A DNA stretch of 46,064 bases from an uncultured Bacteroidota bacterium (GTDB lineage: Bacteria; Bacteroidota; Bacteroidia; Chitinophagales; Chitinophagaceae). Position 1 is the stretch's first letter. Each line of letters begins with the position of its first letter. Where the stretch lies: NCBI GenBank assembly GCA_903829015.1, contig CAIKOJ010000218.1, positions 1-46,064 of the forward strand, given 5' to 3'. The position numbers and the translations under genes are program-made. Under the pieces are notes generated by a model that made no database searches, was not told the origin of the DNA, and saw nothing but the letters and a program-made list of their open reading frames with translations. Positions 16,877 to 25,596 of this stretch are shown here, piece after piece.

Positions 16877-17800
16877 ATGAATAAAATATCTATAGCAGTA
16901 CACGGAGGTGCCGGCACCATACTGCGCAGCAGCATGACAGATGCCCTCCAAAAGGAATATGAAAACGGACTCAGCGAAGCCATAAATAAAGGCTACGAAC
17001 TGATGGCCGCCGGGGGCAGCAGTCTGGATGCTGTTGCCGTGGCAGTAGCATCGCTTGAAGACTTTCCTTTATTTAATGCGGGCAAGGGTGCTGTATTCAA
17101 TAACGAAGGGAAACACGAAATGGATGCGGCAATAATGTTTGGCAAGACTCTGGAAGCAGGTGCTGTATGCGGGGTATCAAATATCAAAAACCCGGTTTTG
17201 CTGGCCAAAGAGGTAATGCTGCATAGCGGCCATGTGCTGCTGAGTGGCGCCGGCGCCGAAAAGTTTGCAAAACTGAGAGGCATTGCATTTGAAGACGATG
17301 CATACTTCTACAACGAACAAAGATACCGGCAGTGGCAGGAAGCATTGGCAAGCGACGTCGTGCAGCTAGACCATACCGACAAAAAATTCGGCACCGTAGG
17401 TGCAGTGGCGCTGGATATGCACGGCAATCTGGCGGCAGCAACCAGCACCGGCGGACTCACCAATAAAAAGTTCGGACGGGTTGGCGATAGTCCGTTGCCG
17501 GGGGCAGGTACTTATGCCAATAACGAAACCTGCGCCATCTCCTGCACGGGTGTGGGCGAACTCTTCATCCGGTCGGTAGTTGCCTACGATATCTCCTGCC
17601 TTATGGAGTACAAAGGACTATCGCTGCACGAGGCTTGCGACATAGTAGTGCAGCACAAACTGGTAAAAATTGGCGGCGAAGGTGGACTGATAGCCATAGA
17701 TAAAAACGGCAACATAGAAATGCCCTTCAACAGCGAAGGCATGTACCGCGCCTGCCGCAACAGCAATGGCAGAATGGAAGTGAAGATTTATAGGGAGTAA
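16877..17800 (+). CDS. iaaA: Isoaspartyl peptidase / plant-type L-asparaginase (Ntn hydrolase)
   Basis: A 307-residue Ntn hydrolase from the ATG at 16877, where the family motif 'ISIAVHGGAGTI' begins at once; a TTG 81 nt upstream is in frame but gives a poor extension. The autocleavage and nucleophile site is 'FGTVGAVALD', Thr173 after Gly172. The binding segments 'STGGLTNKKFGRVGDSPLPGAGTYAN' and 'CTGVGE' follow, so the enzyme looks intact. The family hydrolyses beta-aspartyl dipeptides and asparagine. Cyanophycinase and cyanophycin synthetase lie within 1.6 kb, so it probably completes cyanophycin breakdown by splitting beta-Asp-Arg. It shows no signal peptide, so it acts in the cytoplasm. 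Confidence 0.92.
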   Translation: MNKISIAVHGGAGTILRSSMTDALQKEYENGLSEAINKGYELMAAGGSSLDAVAVAVASLEDFPLFNAGKGAVFNNEGKHEMDAAIMFGKTLEAGAVCGVSNIKNPVLLAKEVMLHSGHVLLSGAGAEKFAKLRGIAFEDDAYFYNEQRYRQWQEALASDVVQLDHTDKKFGTVGAVALDMHGNLAAATSTGGLTNKKFGRVGDSPLPGAGTYANNETCAISCTGVGELFIRSVVAYDISCLMEYKGLSLHEACDIVVQHKLVKIGGEGGLIAIDKNGNIEMPFNSEGMYRACRNSNGRMEVKIYRE

Positions 17801-17909
17801 GCGATTGTGACTCAACATAGAGCGAGAGTACCGCAGGATCACTCATCTCTCTATAATTTCGCTGCTGCTAAAAATAAGACCAATATCTTTGAAAAAAACG
17901 CCCCGAATA

Positions 17910-18176
17910 ATGGACCTAGACAGACCTAAAAATAGATTTGGAAAGTGTGCATGCGCGTGCTGTGGGTATTTTACGATTAGTCAAATTTATGATACTTGCG
18001 AAGTATGTTTTTGGGAAGAAGATTACTATCAAGAATCACAAACGTCAGATCACGGTGGCCCTAATTCGGTTTGCCTAGTTGAGGCAAGAGATAATTTCAT
18101 CAAGTTTGGCGCAATAGAGGCCTGCTTTATTAATACGGTAAGAAAACCAACTGAAGAAGAGAAAATAGGCAACTAG
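17910..18176 (+). CDS. Small cysteine-rich CPCC-type protein
   Basis: An 88-residue protein from the ATG at 17910; a TTG 21 nt earlier is possible. Cysteines at 13, 15, 17, 18, 30 and 33 lie in 'CACACCGYFTI' and 'YDTCEVCFWEEDYYQ', which resembles the cysteine-rich CPCC domain (usually CPCCGYxT...YDICPVCFWEDD), probably a zinc ribbon. The first Pro is replaced by Ala here. Function is unknown; these genes are often scattered singly and move between genomes. It sits between the isoaspartyl peptidase and cyanophycinase but reads like an insertion, and its base usage is more AT-rich than its neighbours. Confidence 0.75.
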   Translation: MDLDRPKNRFGKCACACCGYFTISQIYDTCEVCFWEEDYYQESQTSDHGGPNSVCLVEARDNFIKFGAIEACFINTVRKPTEEEKIGN

Positions 18177-18323
18177 CCGTTTCAAATACAATCTCCACGA
18201 GTGTAAGCGGGAGCGCTACAGTTCCTTACTCCAGAAGTTCATGAGTAATTCCCGGAATAATACACGTCTGGTAAAATTTCATACTGGCGTAAAAAAAACA
18301 ACTCCAGCAACACTAGGAAAATC

Positions 18324-19199
18324 CTAATCCTCATCCTCATATACTATCTCTGCTCCCACAAACTTGCGTGTCTCCAGATTGTACTGATCACCCTTCGACA
18401 TGATGTGCACTATAATATTCTCTACTGAGATCGGCTTGCCAAAGCCTATATCAGCTATGTTGTTGTACTCTATATTTTTCCCGTCAATGATCACCACCGT
18501 ACCCGACCCTATGGTCTGCAGTATGTGTCCCTCAGATACTACAATGCCGGTATCCTCGCCCAGTCCTACACCTATTGCCCCCGGCTGAGCGGCCACAGCT
18601 TGTGCCAGTCTGTTGAACCTGCCCCTTTTATCAAAATGCGTATCTATAATAGCGTGCTGCACCAGTCCAAGTCCAGTAGTGATCTTTACCTCTCCTTTAA
18701 GGTGGGCAAGGCTGGCGTTGCCTTCATAGATCATGGTATTGCTCATGGCCATAGCACCTGCGCTGGTCCCCGCGATCAGAAATTTTTCATTTTCGTAGCG
18801 ATGTCTGAGTTGATTCAAAAATTCAGTACCTCCAAAAATAGAAGACAAGCGTAGCTGATTGCCGCCAGAGAACATAATGCAGTTGCACTTTTTCAGGCGC
18901 TCCATGTAGTCGGGATTAGATGCGTCCTCCCGGTTCCTGATCCGCATATGGCCCATATTGGTCACACCCAGCTTGCCAAATCCATCGAAATAATTCTGGT
19001 ACACTTCATCGGGTATCGAAGAGGCAGTTGTAATAACCTCCACTACCGGTTCAGTACCGTCTATCATGCTTACAATGTTCTTCAGTATTCCTAGCTCAAA
19101 AAAATTAAGGCGGTTGCGCTGTAAAATGCCTAATTCAAGGTCAGTACCTTTATCTTCCGACCCGCCTACTGCTATTAGATGCCCTTGAGGATATGTCAA
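18324..19199 (-). CDS. cphB: Cyanophycinase (cytoplasmic serine peptidase)
   Basis: A 291-residue member of the cyanophycinase/S51 peptidase family, which cuts cyanophycin granules into beta-Asp-Arg dipeptides. The nucleophile elbow 'AGTSAGAMAMS' places Ser at residue 146; the entry 'LIAVGGSEDKG' (8-18), 'MFSGGNQLRL' (109-118), 'DTHFDKRGRFNRL' (186-198) and 'GLGEDTGIVV' are typical. There is no signal peptide, so it belongs to the intracellular form. The start is TTG at 19199: an in-frame stop lies 3 codons upstream and no ATG is available. It is divergent from cphA across a 106-nt gap, as expected for paired synthesis and degradation genes. Confidence 0.93.
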   Translation of the reverse strand: MTYPQGHLIAVGGSEDKGTDLELGILQRNRLNFFELGILKNIVSMIDGTEPVVEVITTASSIPDEVYQNYFDGFGKLGVTNMGHMRIRNREDASNPDYMERLKKCNCIMFSGGNQLRLSSIFGGTEFLNQLRHRYENEKFLIAGTSAGAMAMSNTMIYEGNASLAHLKGEVKITTGLGLVQHAIIDTHFDKRGRFNRLAQAVAAQPGAIGVGLGEDTGIVVSEGHILQTIGSGTVVIIDGKNIEYNNIADIGFGKPISVENIIVHIMSKGDQYNLETRKFVGAEIVYEDED

Positions 19200-19231
19200 T
19201 TTTGTCTACCTGTTTTATTAAAAATAAACGT

Positions 19232-19239
19232 CAAAACTA
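19232..19239 (-). promoter_or_regulatory. Candidate -7 element of cyanophycinase
   Basis: Minus-strand TAGTTTTG fits TAnnTTTG exactly, 33 nt before the TTG start. It lies in the 106-nt cphB/cphA divergent region. For cphA, TAAAATTG at 19290-19297 differs from the consensus at one base. Confidence 0.45.
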
Positions 19240-19305
19240 CTGAATTTCCCGGATTTTTGGATATGAAGGGAGGTTTCATTACCTTATCCTAAAATTGCTG
19301 TAATA

Positions 19306-21927
19306 ATGAAGATACTTGATATAAAAGCCATGTCTGGCCCTAACTACTGGAGCGCAAACAGGCACAAGCTGATTGTAATGCTGCTGGACCTTGAAGAGCT
19401 GGAGCAAAAACCTACCGACAAGATACCCGGTTTCAGAGAAAGACTGGAACAACTAATGCCTTCGCTATATGAACACCGCTGCTCAGAAGAAGTACCGGGT
19501 GGTTTTTTCAGTCGGGTGGACGAAGGCACCTGGATGGGGCATGTAATAGAGCATATAGCACTGGAGCTGCAGACACTGGCTGGTATGGATACCGGGTTCG
19601 GCCGTACAAGAGAAACCAAAGACTCCGGCATATACCATGTGGTATTTTCTTACATGGAAGCCAAGGCAGGTATATATACCGCTAAAGCAGCAGTAAAAAT
19701 TGCCCAGGCACTGGTTAATGGTGAACCCTACGACCTGGCAGATGATATACAAAACCTGAGAGAGATCCGCGAAAACGAACGCCTCGGACCAAGCACAGGA
19801 TCTATAGTAGAAGAGGCAATCAGGCGGAAGATACCATATATACGGCTGAACAGGCACTCACTGGTGCAACTAGGCTATGGTGTTAATCAGTGCCGCATAC
19901 AAGCCACAGTTGCCAGTACCACCAGCAGTATTGCCGTGGAACTGGCTTGTGATAAGGAAGAAACCAAAAACCTGCTCGAGGCATCTGAAATACCTGTACC
20001 AAGAGGCAGGATCATTTATGATGAGGAAGACCTGAAAGCTTGTATTGACAAGATCGGCTACCCCATTGTTACAAAGCCTGTAAACGGCAACCACGGCAAG
20101 GGTGCTACCACCAACATCAAGAACTGGGAAGACGCAGTAGAGGGATTGAAGGCTGCCAAGGTTTACGGCAGGGCTGTGATCTGTGAAAAGTTCATCACCG
20201 GCAGAGACTTCAGGGTATTGGTGATCAACTACAAATTTGTGGCTGCGGCACTACGCACACCCGCAGCTGTTATTGGCGACGGAAAACATACTGTACAGGA
20301 GCTGATAGATATTGTGAACAGTGATCCAAGGCGTGGATACGGGCATGAGAAAGTGCTCACAGCAATTAAGGTCGATGGATTTACCATGGATATGCTGGCA
20401 AAAAAAGCCTACACCCTTGAAACTGTTATAGCAAAAGGCGAAGAACTGTGGCTGAAACCTACTGCAAACTTAAGTACCGGTGGCACCGCCACAGACATAA
20501 CCGACTATGTGCACCCCAACAATGTATTCATGTGCGAGCGCATTGCCAGAATAATAGGGTTGAACATTTGCGGCATTGATATTATGGCCGAAGACCTCTC
20601 AGTACCCATTACAGAAAACGGAGGTTCCGTACTGGAAGTAAATGCGGCTCCAGGATTCAGGATGCACCTGGACCCTACCGATGGACTGCCACGCAACGTA
20701 GCTGAGCCGGTAATAGATATGTTGTATCCACCCGGAGCATCGGCAAGGATCCCGATCATAGCGGTATCGGGCACCAATGGTAAAACTACTACTACACGCC
20801 TCATAGCACATATTGTAAAACAAATGGGCTACAAAGTGGGTTATACCACTACCGATGGTGTGTACATTCAGAATCAGATGATGATGAAGGGCGACTGCAC
20901 CGGACCTGTATCGGCTGAGTTTGTACTGCGTGACCCAACCGTAAACTATGCCGTGCTGGAATGCGCACGTGGCGGCATTCTCAGGGCAGGACTTGGCTTC
21001 CACAACTGCGACGTAGCCGTGGTAACTAATGTTGCCGAAGACCATATGGATCTGGGTGGCATTGATACTATTGAAAAACTGGCGAAGGTAAAAGCAGTGG
21101 CCGCCAATACGGTTTTCCGTAACGGATACGCGATACTGAATGCTGATGACGACCTGGTTTACAAAATGCAGGATGGCCTGAAGTGCAATGTCGCTTACTT
21201 CTCGCTGCACGAGGACAGCAAGCGCATTAAAAAACACTGTGCAAAAGGTGGATTAGCCGCTATTTACGAAAACGGATACATTACGATACTGAAAGGTGGC
21301 TGGAAAATACGGGTGGAGAAGGTGACCAATATTCCACTCACATTTTCGGGTATGGCAGAATTCAATATTGCCAACGTATTGGCTGCCACACTGGCTGCCT
21401 ATGTGCAGGATTTCAAAACAGACGATATCAGGCAGGCATTGCAAACCTTTGTACCATCACCTGCCCTTACACCGGGCCGTATGAATATGTTCCACTTCCA
21501 CGACTTCTCAGTGATGATAGACTATGCGCACAACACGCATGGCTTTCAGGCGATAGGTAAGTTCCTGGCTAGTGTGAATGCGACAGAGAAAGTGGGCATC
21601 ATAGCAGGCGTGGGCGACAGGCGTGACGAAGACATTCGTTCGCTGGGCGAGGTAGCAGCAAAGATTTTCGACGAGATCATCATCAGGCAGGATAAGAACC
21701 TGAGAGGCCGCACCGAAACCGAAATAATTGACTTGATGAAAGAAGGTATATACTCAGTTGATCCGAATAAAAAGATCACAGTCATCAGAAAAGAAAGCGA
21801 GGCTATAGATTACGCTTTCGAGCATGCCAAAAAAGATAGCTTCATCGTTATTACCAGCGATGTAGTGCCCGATGCCCTCGATCAGGTTAAGGCATACAAA
21901 GCCAGAGAAGACGGCGCGAAAATTTAA
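19306..21927 (+). CDS. cphA: Cyanophycin synthetase
   Basis: An 873-residue enzyme that makes multi-L-arginyl-poly-L-aspartate from Asp, Arg and ATP. The three expected parts are present in order: an N-terminal domain (1-160, beginning 'MKILDIKAMSGPNYWSANR', a CphA hallmark), an ATP-grasp domain (about 215-480, with 'KPVNGNHGKGATTNI' and 'VLEVNAAPGFRMHL') for Asp addition, and a Mur-ligase-like domain (about 484-873) with P-loop GTNGKTT at 489-495, 'GIIAGVGDRRDEDI' and 'DYAHNTHG' for Arg addition. The length is normal for the family. It ends in a strong terminator shared with surE. Divergent cyanophycinase and the nearby isoaspartyl peptidase support the assignment. Confidence 0.96.
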   Translation: MKILDIKAMSGPNYWSANRHKLIVMLLDLEELEQKPTDKIPGFRERLEQLMPSLYEHRCSEEVPGGFFSRVDEGTWMGHVIEHIALELQTLAGMDTGFGRTRETKDSGIYHVVFSYMEAKAGIYTAKAAVKIAQALVNGEPYDLADDIQNLREIRENERLGPSTGSIVEEAIRRKIPYIRLNRHSLVQLGYGVNQCRIQATVASTTSSIAVELACDKEETKNLLEASEIPVPRGRIIYDEEDLKACIDKIGYPIVTKPVNGNHGKGATTNIKNWEDAVEGLKAAKVYGRAVICEKFITGRDFRVLVINYKFVAAALRTPAAVIGDGKHTVQELIDIVNSDPRRGYGHEKVLTAIKVDGFTMDMLAKKAYTLETVIAKGEELWLKPTANLSTGGTATDITDYVHPNNVFMCERIARIIGLNICGIDIMAEDLSVPITENGGSVLEVNAAPGFRMHLDPTDGLPRNVAEPVIDMLYPPGASARIPIIAVSGTNGKTTTTRLIAHIVKQMGYKVGYTTTDGVYIQNQMMMKGDCTGPVSAEFVLRDPTVNYAVLECARGGILRAGLGFHNCDVAVVTNVAEDHMDLGGIDTIEKLAKVKAVAANTVFRNGYAILNADDDLVYKMQDGLKCNVAYFSLHEDSKRIKKHCAKGGLAAIYENGYITILKGGWKIRVEKVTNIPLTFSGMAEFNIANVLAATLAAYVQDFKTDDIRQALQTFVPSPALTPGRMNMFHFHDFSVMIDYAHNTHGFQAIGKFLASVNATEKVGIIAGVGDRRDEDIRSLGEVAAKIFDEIIIRQDKNLRGRTETEIIDLMKEGIYSVDPNKKITVIRKESEAIDYAFEHAKKDSFIVITSDVVPDALDQVKAYKAREDGAKI

Positions 21928-21940
21928 AAGTTGAGATGAA

Positions 21941-22000
21941 AAAAAATAAACCGGAGTGTTGCAGCGAATACGTAAATATTCAAAGCAACACTCCGGTTTT
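21941..22000. terminator. Bidirectional terminator between cphA and surE
   Basis: A perfect 14-bp stem, AACCGGAGTGTTGC (21949-21962) with GCAACACTCCGGTT (21985-21998), has A-rich sequence on the left (21939-21948) and TTTT on the right. It serves both convergent genes, cphA (plus) and surE (minus). Confidence 0.9.
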
Positions 22001-22024
22001 AATTATTGGACAAAACCAATCAGA

Positions 22025-22807
22025 TTAGTTATTGATATCCGCCCATTCGCTTTCCAGCCACTGTTTTGTGGCATTATCTGTAAAGTCTATAACTATAGGA
22101 ACAATAGATGCATAACCATCTTTCAGTGCTTCTACATCACTGCCGGGCTTCTTATCCATGTTGATGAACTTTCCGGTCATCCAGTAGTAATCTTTGCCAC
22201 GGGGATCTTTGCGGTGGTCAAACTCCTCAGCCCAGCGGGCATGAGCCTGCCGGCATATCTTAGTCCCCTTAAATTTATCGGGCGTGGTAACCGGTATGTT
22301 CACATTCAGTAGTATGTGGTCCGGCATCTTCGTTGCCAGCATTCGAATGGTCAGATCGCGTGCTACTTGTTTCGCTACCGTAAAGTCAGCATCAAACTTA
22401 AAGTCTAAGAGTGACAGGCCAATAGACGGAACATTTTCAATAGCCGCTTCCATAGCAGCACTCATGGTACCCGAATAAATAACGTTGATGGAATGGTTGG
22501 CTCCGTGATTGATGCCGCTCAGGCAGATATCCGGCTTGCGATGCAAAATTTTATCGCGCCCTAGTTTCACACAATCGGCTGGTGTGCCGCTGCACTGCCA
22601 CGAGTCAATGCCTTCAAACACATCGATTTTATTTAATCTTAAAGGATCACCTATGGTGATGGCGTGACCCATACCCGATTGAGGACTGTCTGGCGCAACC
22701 ACAACCACCTGCCCCAGATCTGCCACTGCCTCTACCAGCGCCCTGATGCCGGGCGAGGTAATGCCATCATCATTGGTAATAAGTATAATTGGACGTTCTT
22801 TATTCAT
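22025..22807 (-). CDS. surE: 5'/3'-nucleotidase SurE
   Basis: A 260-residue SurE phosphatase acting on nucleoside monophosphates, a stationary-phase survival factor in other bacteria. The metal site 'ITNDDGITSPG' (residues 10-20) opens the protein, followed by 'PDSPQSGMGHAIT' and 'SGINHGANHS', which supply the remaining metal and phosphate ligands, so it appears active. It is the last gene of a minus-strand row, 39 nt downstream of the collagen-like lipoprotein gene, and ends at the bidirectional terminator. Confidence 0.95.
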   Translation of the reverse strand: MNKERPIILITNDDGITSPGIRALVEAVADLGQVVVVAPDSPQSGMGHAITIGDPLRLNKIDVFEGIDSWQCSGTPADCVKLGRDKILHRKPDICLSGINHGANHSINVIYSGTMSAAMEAAIENVPSIGLSLLDFKFDADFTVAKQVARDLTIRMLATKMPDHILLNVNIPVTTPDKFKGTKICRQAHARWAEEFDHRKDPRGKDYYWMTGKFINMDKKPGSDVEALKDGYASIVPIVIDFTDNATKQWLESEWADINN

Positions 22808-22846
22808 GCAATAAATTGAACTGAAATAATAATTGAATTGCTGTGC

Positions 22847-23611
22847 TTACGGCACTAATGCAGAGTCGATGAATGGCACAGGATATACGGCGTTATAGAC
22901 GCTCTTGCCGGTAGCCAGATCTTCGTAAACAGATTTATCGTCAATTACATAGCTGTATGCCGCGAAGTAAACCTTGGCACCTGTAGCAAGCCCCGCGTTC
23001 AAGAGATCCTGCTGCGGTATCATGAATTTAACACCCGGAGTGTTAGCCGGAATTTGCACCACATACTTCAGCAGATAATTAGCAGGCAGATTACCAACAC
23101 TGGCTTTGCTGTTTACAAACAGAATAGCATTCCTTACACGCGGATCTGCTGCATAACTAAAATTCAAGGAATCATATAATCCGACTGCGCTGCTCTGAGC
23201 ATGGAACCCGGTAATGAATGAATCCGGTATAGCAGATATTTGGATATCCTGGTTGAGGTTGCCTAATACAAAATCTACATTATTGATTATTTTAGAACCG
23301 TATCCACTGTTGGTTGCAGTAATAGAGTAACTGCCCGTTTTAACGCTACTGTATATGTAATAGCCTGAATTATCGGGTGTGGCAGCACCACCGTTGCTGA
23401 CAGTGGTGGTAGCACTCGCCAACGTCAGCTTCGCGCTTGTATAGCCGCCAATTACCGGACTACCGTACTTATCAAAAAGCATTACATGCCCACTGATACT
23501 GCCTGTATAAGATGGCCCTGCCGGACCCGTAGGCCCCGTGGGACCCTCTTTGGCACAAGAGGCCAAAAGAATGGTGACTAAAGCAGCAGATAAATAACTT
23601 CTAAAGGTCAT
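22847..23611 (-). CDS. Lipoprotein with collagen-like GPT segment and carboxypeptidase-regulatory-like domain
   Basis: A 254-residue lipoprotein. I take the ATG at 23611 because it gives a compact signal peptide with lipobox 'LLASC' (Cys19); an ATG at 23623 is also possible. Right after the Cys comes a short collagen-like run (GPTGPTGPAGP, about 23-33), common in Bacteroidota lipoproteins and probably a flexible spacer. A beta-rich segment 'GSISGHVMLFDKYGSP...GSYSITATNSGYGSKIINNV' (about 36-115) then resembles a carboxypeptidase-regulatory fold. The C-terminal half is unassigned. It is probably co-transcribed with the outer-membrane barrel gene 74 nt upstream and with surE. Confidence 0.72.
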   Translation of the reverse strand: MTFRSYLSAALVTILLASCAKEGPTGPTGPAGPSYTGSISGHVMLFDKYGSPVIGGYTSAKLTLASATTTVSNGGAATPDNSGYYIYSSVKTGSYSITATNSGYGSKIINNVDFVLGNLNQDIQISAIPDSFITGFHAQSSAVGLYDSLNFSYAADPRVRNAILFVNSKASVGNLPANYLLKYVVQIPANTPGVKFMIPQQDLLNAGLATGAKVYFAAYSYVIDDKSVYEDLATGKSVYNAVYPVPFIDSALVP

Positions 23612-23685
23612 TGTATTATACATGAGGCAAATTTGAGTACACCAACGAATTATAAGCAAAAGTAAGGATTCCACCCCGCCGTTAG

Positions 23686-24345
23686 CTAAAAGTAATACAT
23701 AAGCCTGAAATTGAACAGGTTATTAAACTGGCCGTTGTTGTTGAATCCAAACCCTACCGGTATGCGCTCGGGCGGGCGCATAGATGTAACAGAATACTGG
23801 TACCTTACATTGGCATATAGTTTCTTGAACACCCGCCTGCCTACTCCAAATACATAGTCAATATCTGAGGTATTAAACCTGTTCTTATCTGGGTCAATAA
23901 GCACTTGCTGATCGGTTTGCACCCATTCTTTAGAACTTACAAGCAGACCATACGACGCTCCCACCTCAACATCTATTGTGTGTATTATGGCATGAACGGT
24001 AAGTGGTATCTCGGCATAGTTTAGGTTCATGAAATACTTGCTCACATAGGTACCAATAGCCGGCGACTCTTTTACAGATTCGCCCCGGCTCCCTTTTTGT
24101 GAGTACAACAGTTCCACACTTGCACCAAATACTTTTGTGAAATGCACGTACACTACCCCACCCACCTGAACGCCAACCTTATGATACCCGAAATAAGTAT
24201 CACCATCTACCTGCGAAAAGTTAACACCAAGTATAGCCCCTCCATCAAACACTTTAGGTTCGGGCTCGTAATAGTTACTTTGGCAAAATACCCGCAGTGG
24301 AAAAATGAACAGTAATATCAGCCACAGGCGGCAATTGGATAACAT
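23686..24345 (-). CDS. Outer-membrane beta-barrel protein (PorT-like family)
   Basis: A 219-residue exported protein with signal peptide (MLSNCRLWLILLFIFPLRVFC) and alternating strands ending in aromatic residues ('FNLFNFRLMYYF' at the C-terminus), as in the small 8-strand Bacteroidota porin-like barrels ('GAILGVNFSQVDGDTYFGYHKVGVQVGGVVY'). The final Phe fits the outer-membrane insertion signal. The role is unknown. It is encoded between a MORN-repeat protein (52 nt upstream) and a lipoprotein, so it probably belongs to one envelope operon. Confidence 0.78.
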   Translation of the reverse strand: MLSNCRLWLILLFIFPLRVFCQSNYYEPEPKVFDGGAILGVNFSQVDGDTYFGYHKVGVQVGGVVYVHFTKVFGASVELLYSQKGSRGESVKESPAIGTYVSKYFMNLNYAEIPLTVHAIIHTIDVEVGASYGLLVSSKEWVQTDQQVLIDPDKNRFNTSDIDYVFGVGRRVFKKLYANVRYQYSVTSMRPPERIPVGFGFNNNGQFNNLFNFRLMYYF

Positions 24346-24397
24346 ACTCCAAAAATACGGCTTATGCCTATCAAAATAAGGATTGAAAAACTACAGG

Positions 24398-25051
24398 CTA
24401 TAACTCCTCTTTTTTCTCCAGATCGCCATTCTCTTCGAAATACTCCCAACGACCCGTTTTTACGCCCGTAAGTTCTTTGCGGTTGATCACCTTGATCACA
24501 TCCTGTCCTGTAACAGGGTCTGTTACGGTCACCGTATCGTGCACTGTTACCAGCGAACCCGCATAGAACCCGTTTACTTTCAGCTTGCCGCTGTTATAGT
24601 ACTCCTGGTAGGTACCAGACAAGCAGGATGCAACGCCTGTGCTTTGCACAAACAGACCATAGTTGCTTACTGTTTTCAATCCGCCGTTCTTATTGAATTC
24701 CTGCCAGGTACCAATCGGTATGTTACGCTGAAAGTAACCTGTCAATTTAATCCTGCCGTTTTCGTAAAAAGTTGTCCATTTACCATCCTGCAAAAACTTA
24801 TCAGACTCCATTATAAATCCGCCGGCAGCAATGGTCCTCCCGCTTTTACTGAGCAGCCGGTACAAAGAATATTCCTCGCTGATACAAACAGCATTCGATG
24901 TATCGCCAGAAGACACATATACCTTAAACGAGTCATTTTCCTTGATCAGCCTGTTTTCCTCCTCTGATGTGAATTCAAACGGGATAAGCGATTGAGCAAA
25001 CACCATCGATGAACCCATTATAAAAACAACACACAACAGCCAACCTTTCAT
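24398..25051 (-). CDS. Exported MORN-repeat (YwqK-like) protein
   Basis: A 217-residue protein with signal peptide (MKGWLLCVVFIMGSSMVFAQ) and several MORN-type repeats: 'GKWTTFYENGRIKLTGYFQRNIPIGTWQEFNKNGGLKTVSNYG', 'GTYQEYYNSGKLKVNGFYAG' and 'GRWEYFEENGDLEKKEEL'. The pattern matches the YwqK family sometimes labelled a toxin-antitoxin component, which the context here does not support. The start overlaps the stop of the yjbR-like gene by one base (TAATG), so translation is likely coupled. Function is unknown; a periplasmic or surface scaffold role is inference. Confidence 0.78.
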   Translation of the reverse strand: MKGWLLCVVFIMGSSMVFAQSLIPFEFTSEEENRLIKENDSFKVYVSSGDTSNAVCISEEYSLYRLLSKSGRTIAAGGFIMESDKFLQDGKWTTFYENGRIKLTGYFQRNIPIGTWQEFNKNGGLKTVSNYGLFVQSTGVASCLSGTYQEYYNSGKLKVNGFYAGSLVTVHDTVTVTDPVTGQDVIKVINRKELTGVKTGRWEYFEENGDLEKKEEL

Positions 25052-25383
25052 TACTTTTTCTTTTTGGGTTTAAATATCAAATCATATGAGTGGTCTATCT
25101 GCTCCTTCAGTTGCTTGCCGCTAAGCGTATTGTCAATTATTACCGTATTCCAGTGCTTCTTGTTCATATGGTAACCCGGAATGATGCACTCAAACTGGTC
25201 ACGCAGTTCAACAGCCCTGTCGGGATCGCATTTCACGTTAAACTGAACCGGCTGAGTATCCAAACTCAGCAACAGGAATATTTTGCCACCTACCTTGAAT
25301 ACCAGCACAGTGTCACCAAAAGGCATCCCTTCTTCCACATCCGGCTTCGATAAACAATAAGTACGGATATCCTCGATATTCAT
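25051..25383 (-). CDS. MmcQ/YjbR-family protein
   Basis: A 110-residue protein with the YjbR (CyaY-like fold) signature: 'MNIEDIRTYCLSKPDVEEGMPFGDTVLVFKVGGKIFLLL', 'VNVKCDPDRAVELRDQ'-like text, 'PGYHMNKKHWNTVII' and a C-terminal 'IDHSYDLIF'. It is a presumed DNA-binding protein of unknown role. I start it at the ATG at 25383, since an exact TAnnTTTG element ends 5 nt before it and the longer reading frame begins with an unlikely hydrophobic stretch. It is the first gene of the minus-strand row and overlaps the next gene by one base. Confidence 0.88.
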   Translation of the reverse strand: MNIEDIRTYCLSKPDVEEGMPFGDTVLVFKVGGKIFLLLSLDTQPVQFNVKCDPDRAVELRDQFECIIPGYHMNKKHWNTVIIDNTLSGKQLKEQIDHSYDLIFKPKKKK

Positions 25384-25387
25384 ACTG

Positions 25388-25395
25388 CAAAGGTA
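25388..25395 (-). promoter_or_regulatory. Candidate -7 element of the YjbR-like gene (leaderless type)
   Basis: Minus-strand TACCTTTG fits TAnnTTTG exactly and ends 5 nt before the ATG, so the message is probably leaderless and the start is set here. Confidence 0.45.
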
Positions 25396-25596
25396 AAACT
25401 TATACATTGCCTCAAAAAAGAGATACAACAACACTTTCCCCACAGTTGTTCATAAATATTTTCACCTTTGCCGCTGACACATAGATACTGTATTAAGGTA
25501 TCGCTACTATGCTGTTATGTTTGTTTTTGTTCATATTACGTTCATACACCGCAAATAAATTGCACTATCGTTCATCTAACAACAAAAACAAATTTT

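Noticed and set aside
17870..17883. 14-nt match AAAAATAAGACCAA also at 44899-44912
   Set aside because: A match of this length is expected by chance in 46 kb of AT-rich DNA, and flanks do not align.
18177..18323. Possible terminator of the cyanophycinase gene with an A8 run
   Set aside because: The small hairpin around the stop codon (TAGGA/TCCTA) is 5 bp and is separated from the T-run (18291-18298 on the plus strand) by about 16 nt, too weak to call.
21253..21444. Antisense frames within cphA, recQ, hisS and the acylase
   Set aside because: They lie wholly inside well-supported genes, have no start signals and show no recognisable domain.
24398..25051. MORN protein as antitoxin of a toxin-antitoxin pair
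   Set aside because: The family label is historical, the protein is exported and no toxin partner is adjacent.
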